Origin: Filosporella fistucella
Taxonomy: Eukaryota; Ascomycota; Leotiomycetes; Helotiales
DNA length: 64,000 nucleotides
Reading direction: 5' to 3'
Assembly (NCBI GenBank): GCA_030077755.1
Contig: JAQJZZ010000015.1
Location: forward strand, 1,364,001-1,428,000
Both the position numbers and the translations under genes were made by a program. The notes under the pieces are model-generated. The model had not been told where the DNA came from and did no database searches. It saw only the letters and a program-made list of their open reading frames with translations. This document shows, in pieces, positions 44,880-57,289 of the stretch. Positions within the stretch are counted from its first letter, which is position 1. Each line of letters begins with the position of its first letter.

Positions 44880-45458
44880 ATGTCCAAAAACCGTGCCATA
44901 ACTCCTCACATCCCGTTGCTCACAGGCGTCTACCACGCAATTCTCAATTTTGACAGCAGCCAGCTCCCACTTCTGGTCTGTGAAAAGAGAAATGGCGAAA
45001 TGAAATGCTTCCAGGGAGTCCACACCAACTGGTTTAACCTTAGCGACGGCTGGAAGATCATCACGATCGCCGAATTCAATCGCGACATGCGCCTATCTGA
45101 AGTTGGTTCTATGCTGTTGTTGAATCAGGATGAGAGGATCGATTATAATAGGATGGTCACAGAAGAAGAGTCACTGAGATACCCAAACCAGTTCGAGATC
45201 ACGGAGGATGATTTCGAGTTTACGAAGAGGTTCATTAGGTACAGAGCAGGAGGTCCGGCGATGGATGATGGGAGACAGCAAGTTAACGAGGCGGCGGAAA
45301 GGGTGATACATAGGATGGAGGTGTATCTGTCGAAGGTCATGACTGTCTCGATTCCTTTCAAATTCCTTCACACTTCGAACTTTTGGCCCATGGACCTAGA
45401 CTCGCAATGGATGCAAGCCACGGCATCTGATCACCTCCCGAACGCTGCTGCTGTGTGA
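44880..45458 (+). CDS. Orphan protein of unknown function (192 aa)
   Basis: One exon from ATG 44880 to 45458. The sequence is well balanced and protein-like: a beta-rich first half (GVYHAILNFDSSQLPLLVCE, then NGEMKCFQGVHTNWFNLSDG) and a helical acidic second half (RVIHRMEVYLSKVMTVSIPF). There is no signal peptide or membrane helix. I recognise no domain. It is unlikely to be a shadow because the opposite-strand frames are shorter and broken. It sits alone between ACBP and the EED gene, convergent with the latter. Confidence 0.55.
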   Translation: MSKNRAITPHIPLLTGVYHAILNFDSSQLPLLVCEKRNGEMKCFQGVHTNWFNLSDGWKIITIAEFNRDMRLSEVGSMLLLNQDERIDYNRMVTEEESLRYPNQFEITEDDFEFTKRFIRYRAGGPAMDDGRQQVNEAAERVIHRMEVYLSKVMTVSIPFKFLHTSNFWPMDLDSQWMQATASDHLPNAAAV

Positions 45459-45639
45459 ATTGTAGGTAGATGGGCGGGACAGGGACACCACACCAAACGT
45501 CCTGCATGCCATGAGCTACCAGCTTGAAAGGATTCTAACAACACCAGATCTCCGTCTTTTTAGACCACTTTTTTAACGAGAATTCAAAATGGGCAAATAC
45601 CAGAATGCTTTTCTTCAAATTTTTTAACGTCTCGTGATG

Positions 45640-47599
45640 CTACCCTGTCTTCTTTACAACAACTTCATCATTCCACCGTGAGAAGAGCGCTATGGACCCA
45701 TCACTACCAGCCACAACACACCATTTCCCATCCGTGCTCCAAGCACACTGCCTGCCTGTAACCTTCAACCCCTTAATAATCTCAATTGTATGAGCTTCCA
45801 CAAGTTCTAAAGGTGACCCTATGTCGTATTTCCTCTGCCACACCTCTCGACTTTTATCCCAGCTGACTTTCCCTCCATCCTCTTTTTCTGCAGGCTGGCC
45901 ATCACTGCCTGTCAAATGACTACTGCTCGATTCTGTGGGAGATACTTCTTTCGTGATTCTTGCTACCGCTCCAGCGCCTACAGCTCTGCCTCGTCGCTGA
46001 ATAGGATGTAGGTACGGATGTTTAGAAGGCGGCTCGAAAGAATCTGGATCTGGAAATTCACTGATGGTGTCGTAATAATCTTCCAATCTCGAGAGATCCC
46101 AGAAGAACACTTTGGAATTCGTGTTACAGAATGCAAGCACCGGATGGAGACTCGGTCGGGGCATGAGGAGTGAAAACCGCATGAACATTATCTCGCTTTC
46201 CGGAATAGAGAATTGGAGATGGCGCTTGTATAGAGCGGAAGATGAGCCGGTGCAAGAAGCAAATGCGGAGCGGGTTTCGCGATTCGCATCGTGAGTGGTG
46301 GGTGCTGTTAAGGGCGACGGTGGGGGAAGAGAAGAATCAAAATTCGTTATGGACCAAAGGACAATCACGTCCTCGTTGGCGGCTTTGGAGAGGATGAAAT
46401 CATTGTACCATGCCACACTGGATGATGTTAATGGTACATACATGCAGAAAGGAATGTGAGGTACTAACCAATCGACGATGTCGACGTGGATTTCTGACGT
46501 GGAGAAATGAGGGTAGAAAATTCGAGTTGGTGTGTCGGTGCCAGCATTTTCGTCTGGAAATTCAGGTAGTACCCACTGCAAATGTCAGAAATGTCGATTG
46601 CGTAGGAGGGAGGTGCTCACAAGATTGATGTTGTGGTCAATGCCGCCGGAAAGGAGATATCTGCCACTGGCATGAAATGACTTGGAGACGTTAGCAGAAT
46701 TCCAACATTTCAGGGGAATTCATACCAAAGTGAGGACAGTCTCTTTATGCCCGTCGCCTTCGAGGATAGCTAAAAATGGCTGCCTTTCATGAGCAGGATC
46801 AAGGCTCCATACTCGTACAGTACAATCATCTGATGCAGAAGCAAGGACTGAAGGATTGGTGGGAGAGATAACGAGGTCATTTATTTCCTATTCCTGTTAG
46901 AAGAGTTGCAATCATAATGCCCACCGACTTACTCCTCCATGGCCTGCAAGTGTCTTTTAGAGTATTAGCGATATTCAAAAGTAAAGGTAACGTGTCGAGA
47001 CTCTTACCCTTAGACATTCGCCGGTAAGGACATCAAATATCTTGATTCCTGCATTGTGGCCAGAAACACATAAAAGTGGTGCCCCGGTCTGAAGATCTTT
47101 ACTCCAGACGCATGCATAATGATCTGCTTCCGCCTAAGAAAATCATCAGCTTTGCTACCGGAATGGACGTCCAGAGGACCCACTTCTTCATCTAAGATGA
47201 GCTGGATGATCTCCATTTTGCTTTCTTTTGATGCTGGAGGACGGGCGACAAAGATCTGTTCCATGTCAGCGGCTGCAAAAAACCGGGATTCGGCAGAGGC
47301 ACTCACACATTTACCACCGCAGATAGCAAATACAGGGTCGACCCCAGGTTCTGTGTATGGGTAGAATTTGACAGACCAAAAGTCTGCGTGACTGTCAGCC
47401 TTTGAACTTTGAGTGGCGCTTAGACCTGTTGTACCACCAGCATCCCTTCCCTATTTATCATCCGTTAGGATCAAATTCCTCAAAGTGAGGTTGCACAAGA
47501 ATAGTACTTGGCCATGGACTGTTTCGTGCTCACCTGCAATTGACGAATTTCTCTAAGTGATGGCATCTGCCAATCATGCTTATCGTCTTTCGGAGACAT
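45640..47599 (-). CDS. EED: WD40 protein EED/ESC, Polycomb repressive complex 2 subunit
   Basis: Nine predicted exons (47599-47534, 47450-47315, 47272-47184, 47133-47008, 46953-46933, 46887-46726, 46680-46621, 46575-46469, 46417-45640) give 514 residues. WD40 blades include FWSVKFYPYTEPGVDPVFAI, GHNAGIKIFDVLTGECLRTL, AGHGGEINDLVISPTNPSVL, SASDDCTVRVWSLD, SGRYLLSGGIDHNINLW, VDCVAWYNDFILSKAANEDV and the last blade WSTDGKWCVVAGSDGSIALF. The order and the text between blades match EED, which binds H3K27me3 and activates the Ezh2-type methyltransferase. One exon codes for only seven residues. The 42-nt intron at 47273-47314 is in frame and stop-free, so it may instead be coding. A Ser/Glu-rich insert lies before the last blades. 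Confidence 0.9.
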
Positions 47600-50500
47600 T
47601 TTGGTATGTTGCTATGAGCACAGTGATGCAAAGAATACGGTCAATGGATACGATGCGTTGGATTGAAATTCTGAGACGGTAAATGGTTGAGAAATTTGGA
47701 ATGTGAGTTGCGCAGGTGCTGGAGATATTTTTCGTTATAATCCATGTGGGCCAAGAAATCATGAGTCTACAGTGGCTATTCAAAAATCTAGCTTCTTACT
47801 ATTGTCAATAGTATTGGTGTGCTAGGACATGATAATAGGTAGCTTTAACAACAGGAGAGTCAGCTGACATTCGTTTGCTCTTCAGTTTTGGCTGTTTCAA
47901 TTCACTCGAGATGAGATGCCATCTCGTCGTATGATTCGATTGGTGCCTTGAACCTGGCATAGTGAACCGATACCAAATATAATGCATTATGAAAAAGCAA
48001 TTCAGACGTCGGCATCGAAGGCAAGGAGCAAACATATGCAGTCTACCGCTGAAGGATGAAACATACCGGCAATCCGGGAACTCAAGGCATGCAAATTGGC
48101 ATTGCGCAGTCAAATCGTTCAAGTCCAATGGCTTGAGTAGGCCGCTTGAAACGTGATGCCGGGTTAGAATTAGAAGTTGTGAGAGTGAGTGAAGTCGACG
48201 CTCTCGCTTCATCCTAAATTTATATCGCCTTACGTAAGCATACACTCTACATTACCTACGTAAAAAATTTACTTTGACCATTCCCTTGCTTCATATTGCA
48301 AAAATTGTGGTGTGATGATATCCATTTTCTACATTGTTTGCAGCGCCACTCGCACCATCCGCCACTCAATCAATACGATCCTTAGGACCATGTCAACAAG
48401 CCAGTGTTCTATTCTGAGCAATGGAATATTCCACGAAGTATTTGTGTTTTCCTGCAGATCATTATTCGAACTGGCCGTGCAACTCAGCCTGGTTCTATCA
48501 TGTACGATACACAAGCTGTCACTGTGGTTTCCTCGATGCCGCACTTCTCTACGAGTGCTACTGTGGCTCAAAAATTCACGATTACTATTCAACATGATGC
48601 ACTAGCTTTTGCTAGCCTCCATTTAACGAGTCAATCATTTAGAGTTCGCTGGGGTGGTTAGGGGAAGTTGGCGGGCCTTTTATCATCACCATGTAATATT
48701 GGACTGGGATAGAGGTAGAGGTAGAGCTCAGCCAGTGATGATTGCATACCAAGGTTCGACCGAGTTCCTGGAAGCTGGGAACTTGATGCGGCACCCCACA
48801 CCAGACTGAGCTTCTCACAGGACGTGCGCGGGCGTTGAGCGGCACAGTTCAAAAGGCAAGTCTCAGTTCTCCAGCCATCTCCGCGCCACATGACTGATCC
48901 CAAGCTCATGGATTTTTGCTTTCAGTGGAGGATATTCTAGCGTCCACTAGGACATATTCAAACTCTCTAGCGAACGCATATTGCTCTTGAAATTGGAGTA
49001 GAGTTCGGATGTAACTGTAGGCCAGTAAAACAACCGTGAGAGACTGATCTGCTGGCTCAAACGTACTTCCGAATGGAGTAAGTATGGCGAGGCTGTCAAG
49101 TCGCCTAAAGCATGCTCTTGAGTTGGGAATCTTGAGATTCATGCAATGAATCCCTTCACAGATGGATCCCAAAGGTGTGGAAGCAATTCTTTTGTGAACT
49201 GATCGGGATCCGGAAGAACGAGCTGAAGCTGGGATATCTTCTAAATGGCATGGGTTGAAGCAAGCCACATTGTAAGATTTTGGAATAATGGCGTGAATTT
49301 TGTGTGGAAGGATTCACCAGATTCCCAAGAACCAGGTTGAGCAGCTTTATATTGCTGTTGGCAATATTAGAACTTGGACCTTATCATGAAAACTCCGGGA
49401 CCGAAAGCCGCAATGGACGTAGTAGACGATGATCTGAATGTGCTGGGCTTTGATGCAAGCTCGCTTCAGGATAAAGATGGCAATGTGTGGTTGCATGGAG
49501 GCAGGCCAGATTGATGAAGGTTTTTTTTTCATCGTGTTGTGATTTTCCACCAAGGTAGATAGTGATCGAGAAATGAAATCAGCTAAAAAAAAAATGAGGC
49601 TCGTCATGTTGAAAAGTACGGTATTAGGCTAAAGAGTGCCAGTGCCTGTAACCGTACCTGGAGCGAATTGATCTCATATATATCTTTAATTGCACGAGGT
49701 AAGAGATGTGTGATCTCTTGTATGTCTCGCAGAAACTGATAGGAAACCGGTAAGACGAGACAACCTAGGAGGTTTGGCCTGAAGTGCGTCGAGTGCGAGG
49801 CGACGGGGCTTTTGCAGGATGTGGTGCGGATTTGACGGAGGGGATCGGCAACTGGTTTCTCTTAGCGGAACGCTACACACTAAAGCTACGAGCACGGTAG
49901 GGAATTTTGCTCGAGCCTGATGGGGCAAAGGGACGACGGAAGGCGGAGACGGAAGCACCAGAGCGAACCCATTCTACACTTCACTTCACTTCACCTCATC
50001 CACTTCATTACTTCGTACTTCTTCACGACACGTCTTCTCTTCTCTACCATATCAGCTTGTAAATCAATCCTCATCTTATCTGACCCTTTTCCCTCCCTCT
50101 GTCCTCTTCAATTCTCTTCATTCCACCACTTTGTCCTCCCACTCCGGCTCGTTTACGCATACCCTGAATGCAAGCCGATGTTTACTTCCAGCAAGACAAG
50201 GCCAATGACCCCATCCGTTTGACAGGAAAGCAGGAGTCAACACCCTTGCTCCCCTCCACTTCAACCCCCGGCGTCTCCTCTATTCTCCTACTCCATCCTC
50301 AAATTTGCTGCCATCAAGGCCCTGTGACAGCGGCAAGCATCTGTTCTCCCCTGTCCGTCGTGAGCAAGCCCCCGCTGCTCGTTCGCAAGCAATCCCTAAA
50401 TTAGCTACCCCGGGAGAACTGTCCCATCGATATCAGATTCGAACAATTTCGATATTATAGCCCAGAATCGTCGAATTCACGAGAGTGGATGCATCAAAGG

Positions 50501-50915
50501 TTGATTCAACCACCAAGAATATAAAGATCCAATTCCCGCCCCGCGAATGGGTGTCGACACCACCGGAGACTTTTGAAATATATCATTCTGGAAGCAAGCA
50601 TATATATTCCTTGTGAACTTGGCGCATTTTCTAGTACGGCACTTCCAAAGACGCAGACGTGCTACCTTTGTACCTATCTATCTATGCACCCCGCACCAAC
50701 CATCGCCTCGACATTACACAATTAAATCGCAGTCACACCAAATACTTTTCCGTTACAACTCATACCCTCTGTTAGCACAGCAATCTTACCTTGAGATATC
50801 CTTGACCATTTAAGCTTGGTTTATCCCCTGTTACTGGCGTCAGTCGCGAGGCGACTTTCTATCCATTGGAAGGACTGAGCATCTTTTTAGAGATACAAAC
50901 GCCAGACTCCTCAAG
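47600..50915. other. 3.3-kb gene-free region, pyrimidine-rich towards its right end
   Basis: No supported gene on either strand, although many short frames exist. Homopolymer runs occur at about 49520 (T) and 49585 (A). From about 49970 to 50160 the plus strand is strongly C/T-rich with repeated CACTTCACTT units, typical of fungal promoters and long leaders. This suggests a long 5' region for the PAS gene, with several small upstream ORFs (for example 50168-50404). Confidence 0.45.
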
Positions 50916-52830
50916 ATGGAAACCACTTTCATGACAATTCATAGTGAGTAGTATTGATAATCGCCCAGTAGTCTTAAGCAGTGTATCGGTACTCCGGCGC
51001 TGATCCTTTACAGACCTTACTCCTGAAGCCAACATCCTATTCGCCTCTGAGTCAATTGTAGATATCCTTGGGTTCACTCCCGATGAAGTCACTGGAAGGT
51101 CATGCTTCGATTACTTCCATCCAGATGAGGTTCCATTTGCTCGTCGAGTTCATAGTCGAGGTGTTCAATTGGACAAAGCCGCAGTACTGCATTATGCCAG
51201 AATCCAGAATAGAAATGGACAATGGGTGGGTTGTGAATGCGTCTTTACCATCGTGTACGAGGTCCTAGTCGCTTGTACAAGTATCTATAAAGGGGATGAG
51301 AAGAACGAGCGTAAGCGATGTCACACCCTTTCTCCTCTCCATACTGATGAGTATGATGTAGGACGCGCCCTAGAAGCTCCAGCCATTCGACGACTCTTTG
51401 CGTCATCACCAAGAGATCCTCGCTATCATATGCTCGAACACCTTTCCTCCAAATTCAGAACTCCGCCTCAGGAATCCCTTCGTGAACCGCGAGCTGCGTT
51501 GATCTTGAATCGCTTCACACGGACCCTGACAGTCATGTACGCTACAAATGCTGTGTCAAGTATACTTGGGGTAACACCCGAGCAATTTACCGACAAAAGT
51601 TTTTATGAATGCATGCAAGAGAATTGTCTACCTGAAGCTATTCGATGTCTGGAAAGTGCAAAGGCTAATGACTCCATTGCCTATCTTCGATTCTGGTACC
51701 GAGATCCGAGGCGTGAGGAGGACATTGAACAGGAAATGAGAGAGGCCAGCCAAAGTAGTGATTCTGAAGATGGAGGAGTAGAGTTGAACAGTAACATGGA
51801 TATTGATTCGAGACATGACGGAGAAGGTAGTGGTCAGCATTCAAACAGCCCAAATGTATCTGGAAATGAACAAAATGGGTCTGCAGAATATTCATCACAA
51901 GTCCAATCTCGGATATCTTCTGGAGAGAGCACGGATGAATCTGCGAATGCTATCTTCGACGACGGGCGGCCGTCTAGATCTTCTACATCGTCATTGCAAC
52001 TTGTCTCACCTGCGGAACACCGCCGTCGAAGATTTGTCCCAGCACCTCGACCTCCAGCAGAGCCGTACGAAATTGAAGCTGTTGTCTCGTGCACATCGGA
52101 CGGGCTAGCTGTAGTTCTCCGAAGGGCTCGACCGAGGATTCCTTCACTTCAGCAGCCAACCCTTTTACAAAATCCAGTTAATGGGTTATTTGCGGCTCCT
52201 TGGGGTGCAAATCCGATTCGGCCTCATCAATTTCTTCCCAACCCACAATTTCCTTTTCGTCACGGTCTGCAGGCTCCTCAGCTTCCGGCAGGCGGACCGC
52301 CGGTGGACGAATTCATGAATTCAATCCGCGAGGTCGCTGTATTTGCATGGTCATTGACAGGTATCAACGGCAACATTGCATCCTACGGTCATGGTACGCC
52401 TCGAGGAGAGGCCATTCCTCCAAGTGGGTTTCCAATATGGGATCCGTACGGTCAGCCGAATGTTGGCTTCACTCCGCCAGAAAATCAAGCTGCTCGGAGG
52501 TGGTCTCAACTCGGAGAGAAGACAAACGAACCTGCTGATGGGAATGCTGTACCACCCTACGATCACAGTCGTCAAGCACAGCTTCTCAATCACCAACGAG
52601 GATACAATTCTCATGTTGGTCTCGACCGTGCGTCCTACAGTGCGCACCCACCCTTGATGCAACAGTTTGGTTATCCTAACCAATATCAGTTTCAAGGAAA
52701 TCAATCTCCTGACATGCATGGCGATGTTCAACTGCCAAGGGTTTGGTCGGCCAGCCCTCCACCTATAACACAACCTGAAGTTACCAATGCTGGCACTTCA
52801 AGCGGTAATGGTCATTCGTGGTATCTGTAA
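50916..52830 (+). CDS. PAS-domain protein, candidate transcription-associated sensor
   Basis: Three exons are proposed (50916-50943, 51014-51310, 51362-52830), giving 597 residues. The 51-nt middle intron (GTAAGC...GATGTAG) is in frame and free of stops, so it may be retained. The first PAS-like domain reads LTPEANILFASESIVDILGF, then GRSCFDYFHPDEVPFARRVH and NGQWVGCECVFTIVYE. A second one reads TLTVMYATNAVSSILGVTPE, then FYECMQENCLPEAI. There is no LOV cysteine motif (NCRFLQ), so it is not a flavin photoreceptor of the WC-1 kind. The second half is acidic, then Pro/Gln/Asn-rich and disordered, as in co-activators. There is no zinc finger. A role in gene regulation is inferred only. Confidence 0.82.
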
Positions 52831-53321
52831 AATTTATCTCGCAGTTGATTCTAGGATTTGTAGGAGGTAGATATTTGTTGACGGCAACGGAGGATATTTG
52901 CATTTCATGCGAGTTATAAATGATTAATGAATATACCAGTTAATTTTTCTTTTTGGAGACAAAGCTCAATAAGTTTCTCCCTCAGTCATAATCGTTATTG
53001 CAACCATCACTCCCTCCGACTTAAATTCAAGGCTGTCTACGGTGAATGCGCGTACAAGCATGAGTACCTATAAAGTGCTACCTAGCACATGAGATCACGG
53101 CTACCCCTGGCCCATGGTTCTTTGCGGGTAGTCTAACCATTCTAAGTTAGCACAATAATCGACGCGAGGCCGACGCATCTCATGAGGACAGCTTCATAGG
53201 TAGATGGAGCCGAATTGGTGATTTCCTGCAATACATCCTCAGACCTGCCCGGATTCTGTGTCCAAGGAATATCACCAAAACTATTTATTTCACAACTCCA
53301 TCTAACCAGATCAATAACGCA
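52831..53321. other. Gap between PAS gene and Yip1-family gene
   Basis: Holds the PAS gene 3' UTR and the promoter of the downstream gene. Nothing else is seen. Confidence 0.35.
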
Positions 53322-54349
53322 ATGGCGTCCTCCTCGAATCCATACGAGCACTACAACTCCCCTTCGCTCGAAAACGACGATTTGATAGATCCGGATGATG
53401 GTAGGACCACCTGCTTGCTTCGAAGGCGAGGTTCTTTCTTATTACATGGACTAATATTTTACAGCGAACTTGGACGACCTCGATGACCCTCTTCAAGAAA
53501 CACAAACTCATTCCTCACGAGCTCCATTAACAGGCAACATTGGTAGCGGTTCGAGCTCTAGGCCCATCAATGAATCATACCTTACTGCTCGCATACCAGG
53601 AGAGGATCGCCGTGCTCCATCGAACACGATTGATGAATCAGTATGGGAAACGCTGCGACGAGATCTACTAGCTGTGTGGTCAAAAATGAGAGAGGTGCTT
53701 TACCCAAAGTACTTGTTCGGCGGGTCAATGCTGGATGGTACTACGAGTCTGCGGGGGGCTTACGAAAATCTTCGTGGTGCTGGATTATCAGGAGCGAGAG
53801 AAGAATTGGTGGGTTTGGCTGGGAGAGCTCTTGATCCCGATGCTTTACTTGCGCAAGGAAATATGAGCGAAGGGTTAAGAGACTGGGATCTTTGGGGTCC
53901 TCTCGTCTTCTGCCTATTATTGAGCTTATTCTTGAGCTTTCGAGCTGATAATGAGCAGAAGAGCTTGGTCTTCAGCGGTGTTTTTGCTATGGTCTGGATT
54001 GGAGAGGCTGTAGTGACAATGCAAATTAAATTGTTGGGCGGAAATATGTGAGTCCTCATGCGGGTCATTCGGGTGGATCTTTACTGACCGTTATCATAGC
54101 TCCTTTGCTCAAAGTGTTTGTATTATTGGATATACCCTTTTCCCACTCGTCATTGCGGCTCTTCTATCAGTTTTCAACCTACATACCGTAATCAGAGTTC
54201 CTGTCTACCTTGTGCTAGTTTCTTGGTCACTAGCAGCTGGTGTCAGTATTCTTGGTGGTAGCGGAGTAGTCAAAAATAGAGTAGGTATTGCCGTTTACCC
54301 ACTGTTCGTTTTCTACCTGGCTTTGGGATGTCTATGCTTTATTAGTTAG
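53322..54349 (+). CDS. Yip1-domain membrane protein (Yip4/YIPF6-like)
   Basis: Three exons (53322-53400, 53465-54047, 54100-54349) give 303 residues. The cytosolic N-terminus is polar and Ser-rich. Then DESVWETLRRDLLAVWSKMR and LYPKYLFGG introduce the Yip1 domain, followed by DWDLWGPLVFCLLLSLFLSF and the remaining four helices (SVCIIGYTLFPLVIAALLSV, YLVLVSWSLAAGVSILGG, VYPLFVFYLALGCLCFIS). The DLWGPL motif and five closely packed helices are typical. Family members sit in the Golgi/ER membrane and act with Rab GTPases in vesicle budding. The relatively long N-terminal region points to the Yip4/YIPF6 subgroup rather than Yip1 itself. Confidence 0.9.
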
Positions 54350-54995
54350 GCATGATTAATAGACACGAATAAGGGCGATTCAGGCACCGGAAATCCCACC
54401 ACTTCCCATATTGTGGTTGATAGGGGGCATCATGTACTTTTAGAATTTCTGCTTTTGATGACCGCAGGATCATAGATACCAAATTCAAGATATTGCGCAG
54501 GACGTCCCCCACGGACAATATGGTCATAGTCTAGCCACAACATATTCGATCGAGCCTTTTGTGAATATTTGTACTCTTCTTTAGGAATATGGAGGTTTCA
54601 TGAAATGAATGGGCTGCTTTATCCAATTCGGATCATTAAAGCAAAATGATCTCGTCATTCTGATGTTCAAGAGTAGGCTAGGTTGTGGTCACCAATTATG
54701 AAGTCGTAGGATCAATAGATGTCAACTTCTTTACCGTGCTATTCAAAAGAAGATTGTTCAAATAAAGCTTGGAAATCATTCTCGATATTAATCTACTTAC
54801 CTGTTGTCCTACCATTTCCAACATATAACTTCAATGTTGCTTCCGTTAGGTTGCGTTTTGGCGCCTGAGGCGCCAGCATGTGTCCCATTCAGGGCACCTG
54901 CATACAACATCAGCTCCAGATAGGTAGCTTGACAAGCTTGTTCAGCAACCAACCTCTCCTTCCTGCATCGCCATTACAGTAATTTTGATCCCAAA
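54350..54995. other. Gap between Yip1-family gene and END3
   Basis: No gene recognised. The palindrome-like GGCGCCTGAGGCGCC at about 54860 is the only notable short motif and lies about 130 bp upstream of the END3 start. Confidence 0.4.
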
Positions 54996-56312
54996 ATGTC
55001 AAACAAGCGCATAGAGCAAAGCGAAATCGAAAAATACTGGGAGATTTTCGCCTCGCTCTCAAATGGCGGCACCCACCTCACAGGCGCACAGGCAGCCCCA
55101 GTACTAAAGAATAGCCAACTGCGCGACGACCAACTGGAGCGGATATGGGATCTAGCGGATGTAGATAATGATGGGAATCTGGATTTTGAGGAGTTCTGCG
55201 TGGCGATGCGATTGATCTTTGATTTGGTTAATGGAGTGCGTAAGACATCAATTGAGCCCAAGTGAACGTCTACTAATGCCACTCAAAGGAATATGCGGAT
55301 GTGCCACCACAATTGCCAGATTGGCTTGTCCCTGAATCGAAAGCACATTTAGTACAGGCAAACCGGGCGCTGACAGGTCGACAAGTGCAATTTGAGCGTG
55401 TCGAGGACGACGATGATTCTCCAGGCTTGAAGGATGGATTCGATTGGTATATGAGTCCATCCGACAAGTCAAAGTACGAGGAGATTTATTCCGCGAATAG
55501 AGATGGAAGGGGAGATATCACATGTGAGCGCTTTTGGAAACCTTTCGCAGCCTCATTCTAACCCGCTCCTAGTTGAATCTTTAGATTCCCTCTACTCCTC
55601 ACTTGACGTCCCGGATACCGATATTCGATCAGCTTGGAACCTTATAAATCCATCTGCATCATCCGCCATATCAAAAGATGCTACCCTCGCCTTCCTACAT
55701 ATTCTCAACAACCGCCATGAAGGTTATCGTATTCCGAGAACCGTGCCACCATCACTTCGAGCCAGCTTTGAGCGTAATCAGATCGACTACCAAATTGACA
55801 ACCAGCGCACATCCTCACCAGCACAAAGATGGGGTTCAACCGGTGGAGAGGAGACAAGTACAGGTCGGAAGGCCAAATTCGGAGATACATATTTGAGCCG
55901 GATGGGCATGGGAGGAAAGTCTAGCTATCGGCCAGCCGGAACTGATTTCTCTACAACAAAGACAACAGAGGATTGGGAGGAAGTACGGTTAAAGAAACAA
56001 CTAGCAGAACTAGAAGCCAAGGTCGAGAAAGTGGAGACAGCATCAGCAAACAGATCCGGTGGACGCAGAGACACGAAGCCAGCCCTTGTGAAGCGGGAAC
56101 TTGAGCAACTTCTAGATTACAAACGACGGGAGCTACGAGATATGGAATCAGGAGAGGGTAAGAGCAAAGTCGGTGCAAGTCTGAAGGGAGTGGCAGACGA
56201 GATAGCGACGGTCAAGGAGCAAGTTGATGGATTAGAAGCTCATTTGAGATCTCGACAGCAGGCACTCGCGGAGTTGCAGCAAGAGATTGAGAATGAGAAG
56301 TCAGGTAGATGA
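54996..56312 (+). CDS. END3: Endocytosis protein End3 (EH domains plus coiled coil)
   Basis: Three exons (54996-55235, 55289-55523, 55573-56312) give 404 residues, close to known fungal End3. The first EH domain is [20 protein letters not shown] with an EF-hand loop [13 protein letters not shown] (residues 55-67). After the linker [20 protein letters not shown] comes a second EH-like domain ([20 protein letters not shown]). The C-terminal third is coiled coil ([17 protein letters not shown] and [20 protein letters not shown]). In yeast, End3 works with Pan1 and Sla1 at actin patches in endocytosis. Introns are 53 and 49 nt. Confidence 0.93.
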
Positions 56313-57289
56313 TTGTGCATAATGGCATGGCTTTTACGTTCGGCCTAGTGGATCCCTTCTTTGTCCTTTGGTTAATTGTGACATCCACTGTATTCTTGCT
56401 TGTTTCCGCTCTTACGCAAAATTTCCATGACGTCAATTTGCCTTTGAATCTGTAACTTTTCTAAAGCAGCACAGGCTCACGGTTTTTGCTAAAACGTGGA
56501 ATTTTTTGGAAGCCACATACCACACTTTCGAAAACCTTGTTTCAACCCCTTTCTGCTGTCAGTCAGACAGAATTCATCCACATATCAGAGCATAAAGTGT
56601 AGGCTGCAAGGGTACACCTTTCTTTGAAGCAAAACACGGGAGTTCTCATAGTTGGCAACTTCTCTTTCGTAAGCAAGCCTTTTGAAAGCTGTTTGGGGAG
56701 CAACTTTTTGATAGCCAGCCATCCGCTCCATCAAGAAAGGGGTTAAGCGAATCATTTGTCTTACACCTATTTTCGTGGATGATTGGTTCTTGTCCTATAC
56801 TCAATGTAATGAAAGAGCCGTGGCAATATTTTAGGCAGTGTATGCATACAATAAGGACTCCTTGCTGGAAGCATTTGAAGCATTTGAAGCATTTGAACCA
56901 ATCCAAGTGAAGCATCCGAACTCTGTGGCTGGCTGACCGGCCGGAATTTTGAACCTGATGGATACACTTTGGGGCCATCTCTTTTATTTCAGTTGTAATC
57001 ATTACCTAGCTCTGCACATGGTTACTTTCTACCCAATATCCGGGTATTTTGACGTGTTTCATTCCTTTGTATTTGTCCCGTTATTAGCAATTATGTGAGA
57101 TGGTGGGCACACCCTGTGTCGTCCATCCTTAGGCACCATGTGCGCGACGAGCTGATTTCCCCTGATTTTCCCTATGTAATACTTAAAATTCTTCAAAACT
57201 CTTACAATTTCCCATTTCGCCAATCATTATCCTTTCTTCATTCCAGATCCGATGTCCTACACCCGCCCGCTTTCCTGTCCATATGTGTC
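56313..57289. other. Gene-free stretch between END3 and the secreted repeat gene
   Basis: Both neighbours end here (convergent), so only 3' ends are expected. It contains a short 9-bp tandem repeat, listed separately. Confidence 0.4.
56868..56898. repeat. Three to four copies of a 9-bp unit (GAAGCATTT)
   Basis: The 9-bp unit repeats head to tail without change in a non-coding gap. It is an ordinary microsatellite-like slip product. Confidence 0.85.

Noticed and set aside
43806..44901. Overlapping plus-strand frames of 80-130 codons
   Set aside because: Several frames compete, hydrophobicity is irregular, and no splice pattern joins them into one sensible protein.
54855..54875. GC-rich palindrome-like motif before END3
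   Set aside because: It is short and single; no evidence for a specific regulatory role.
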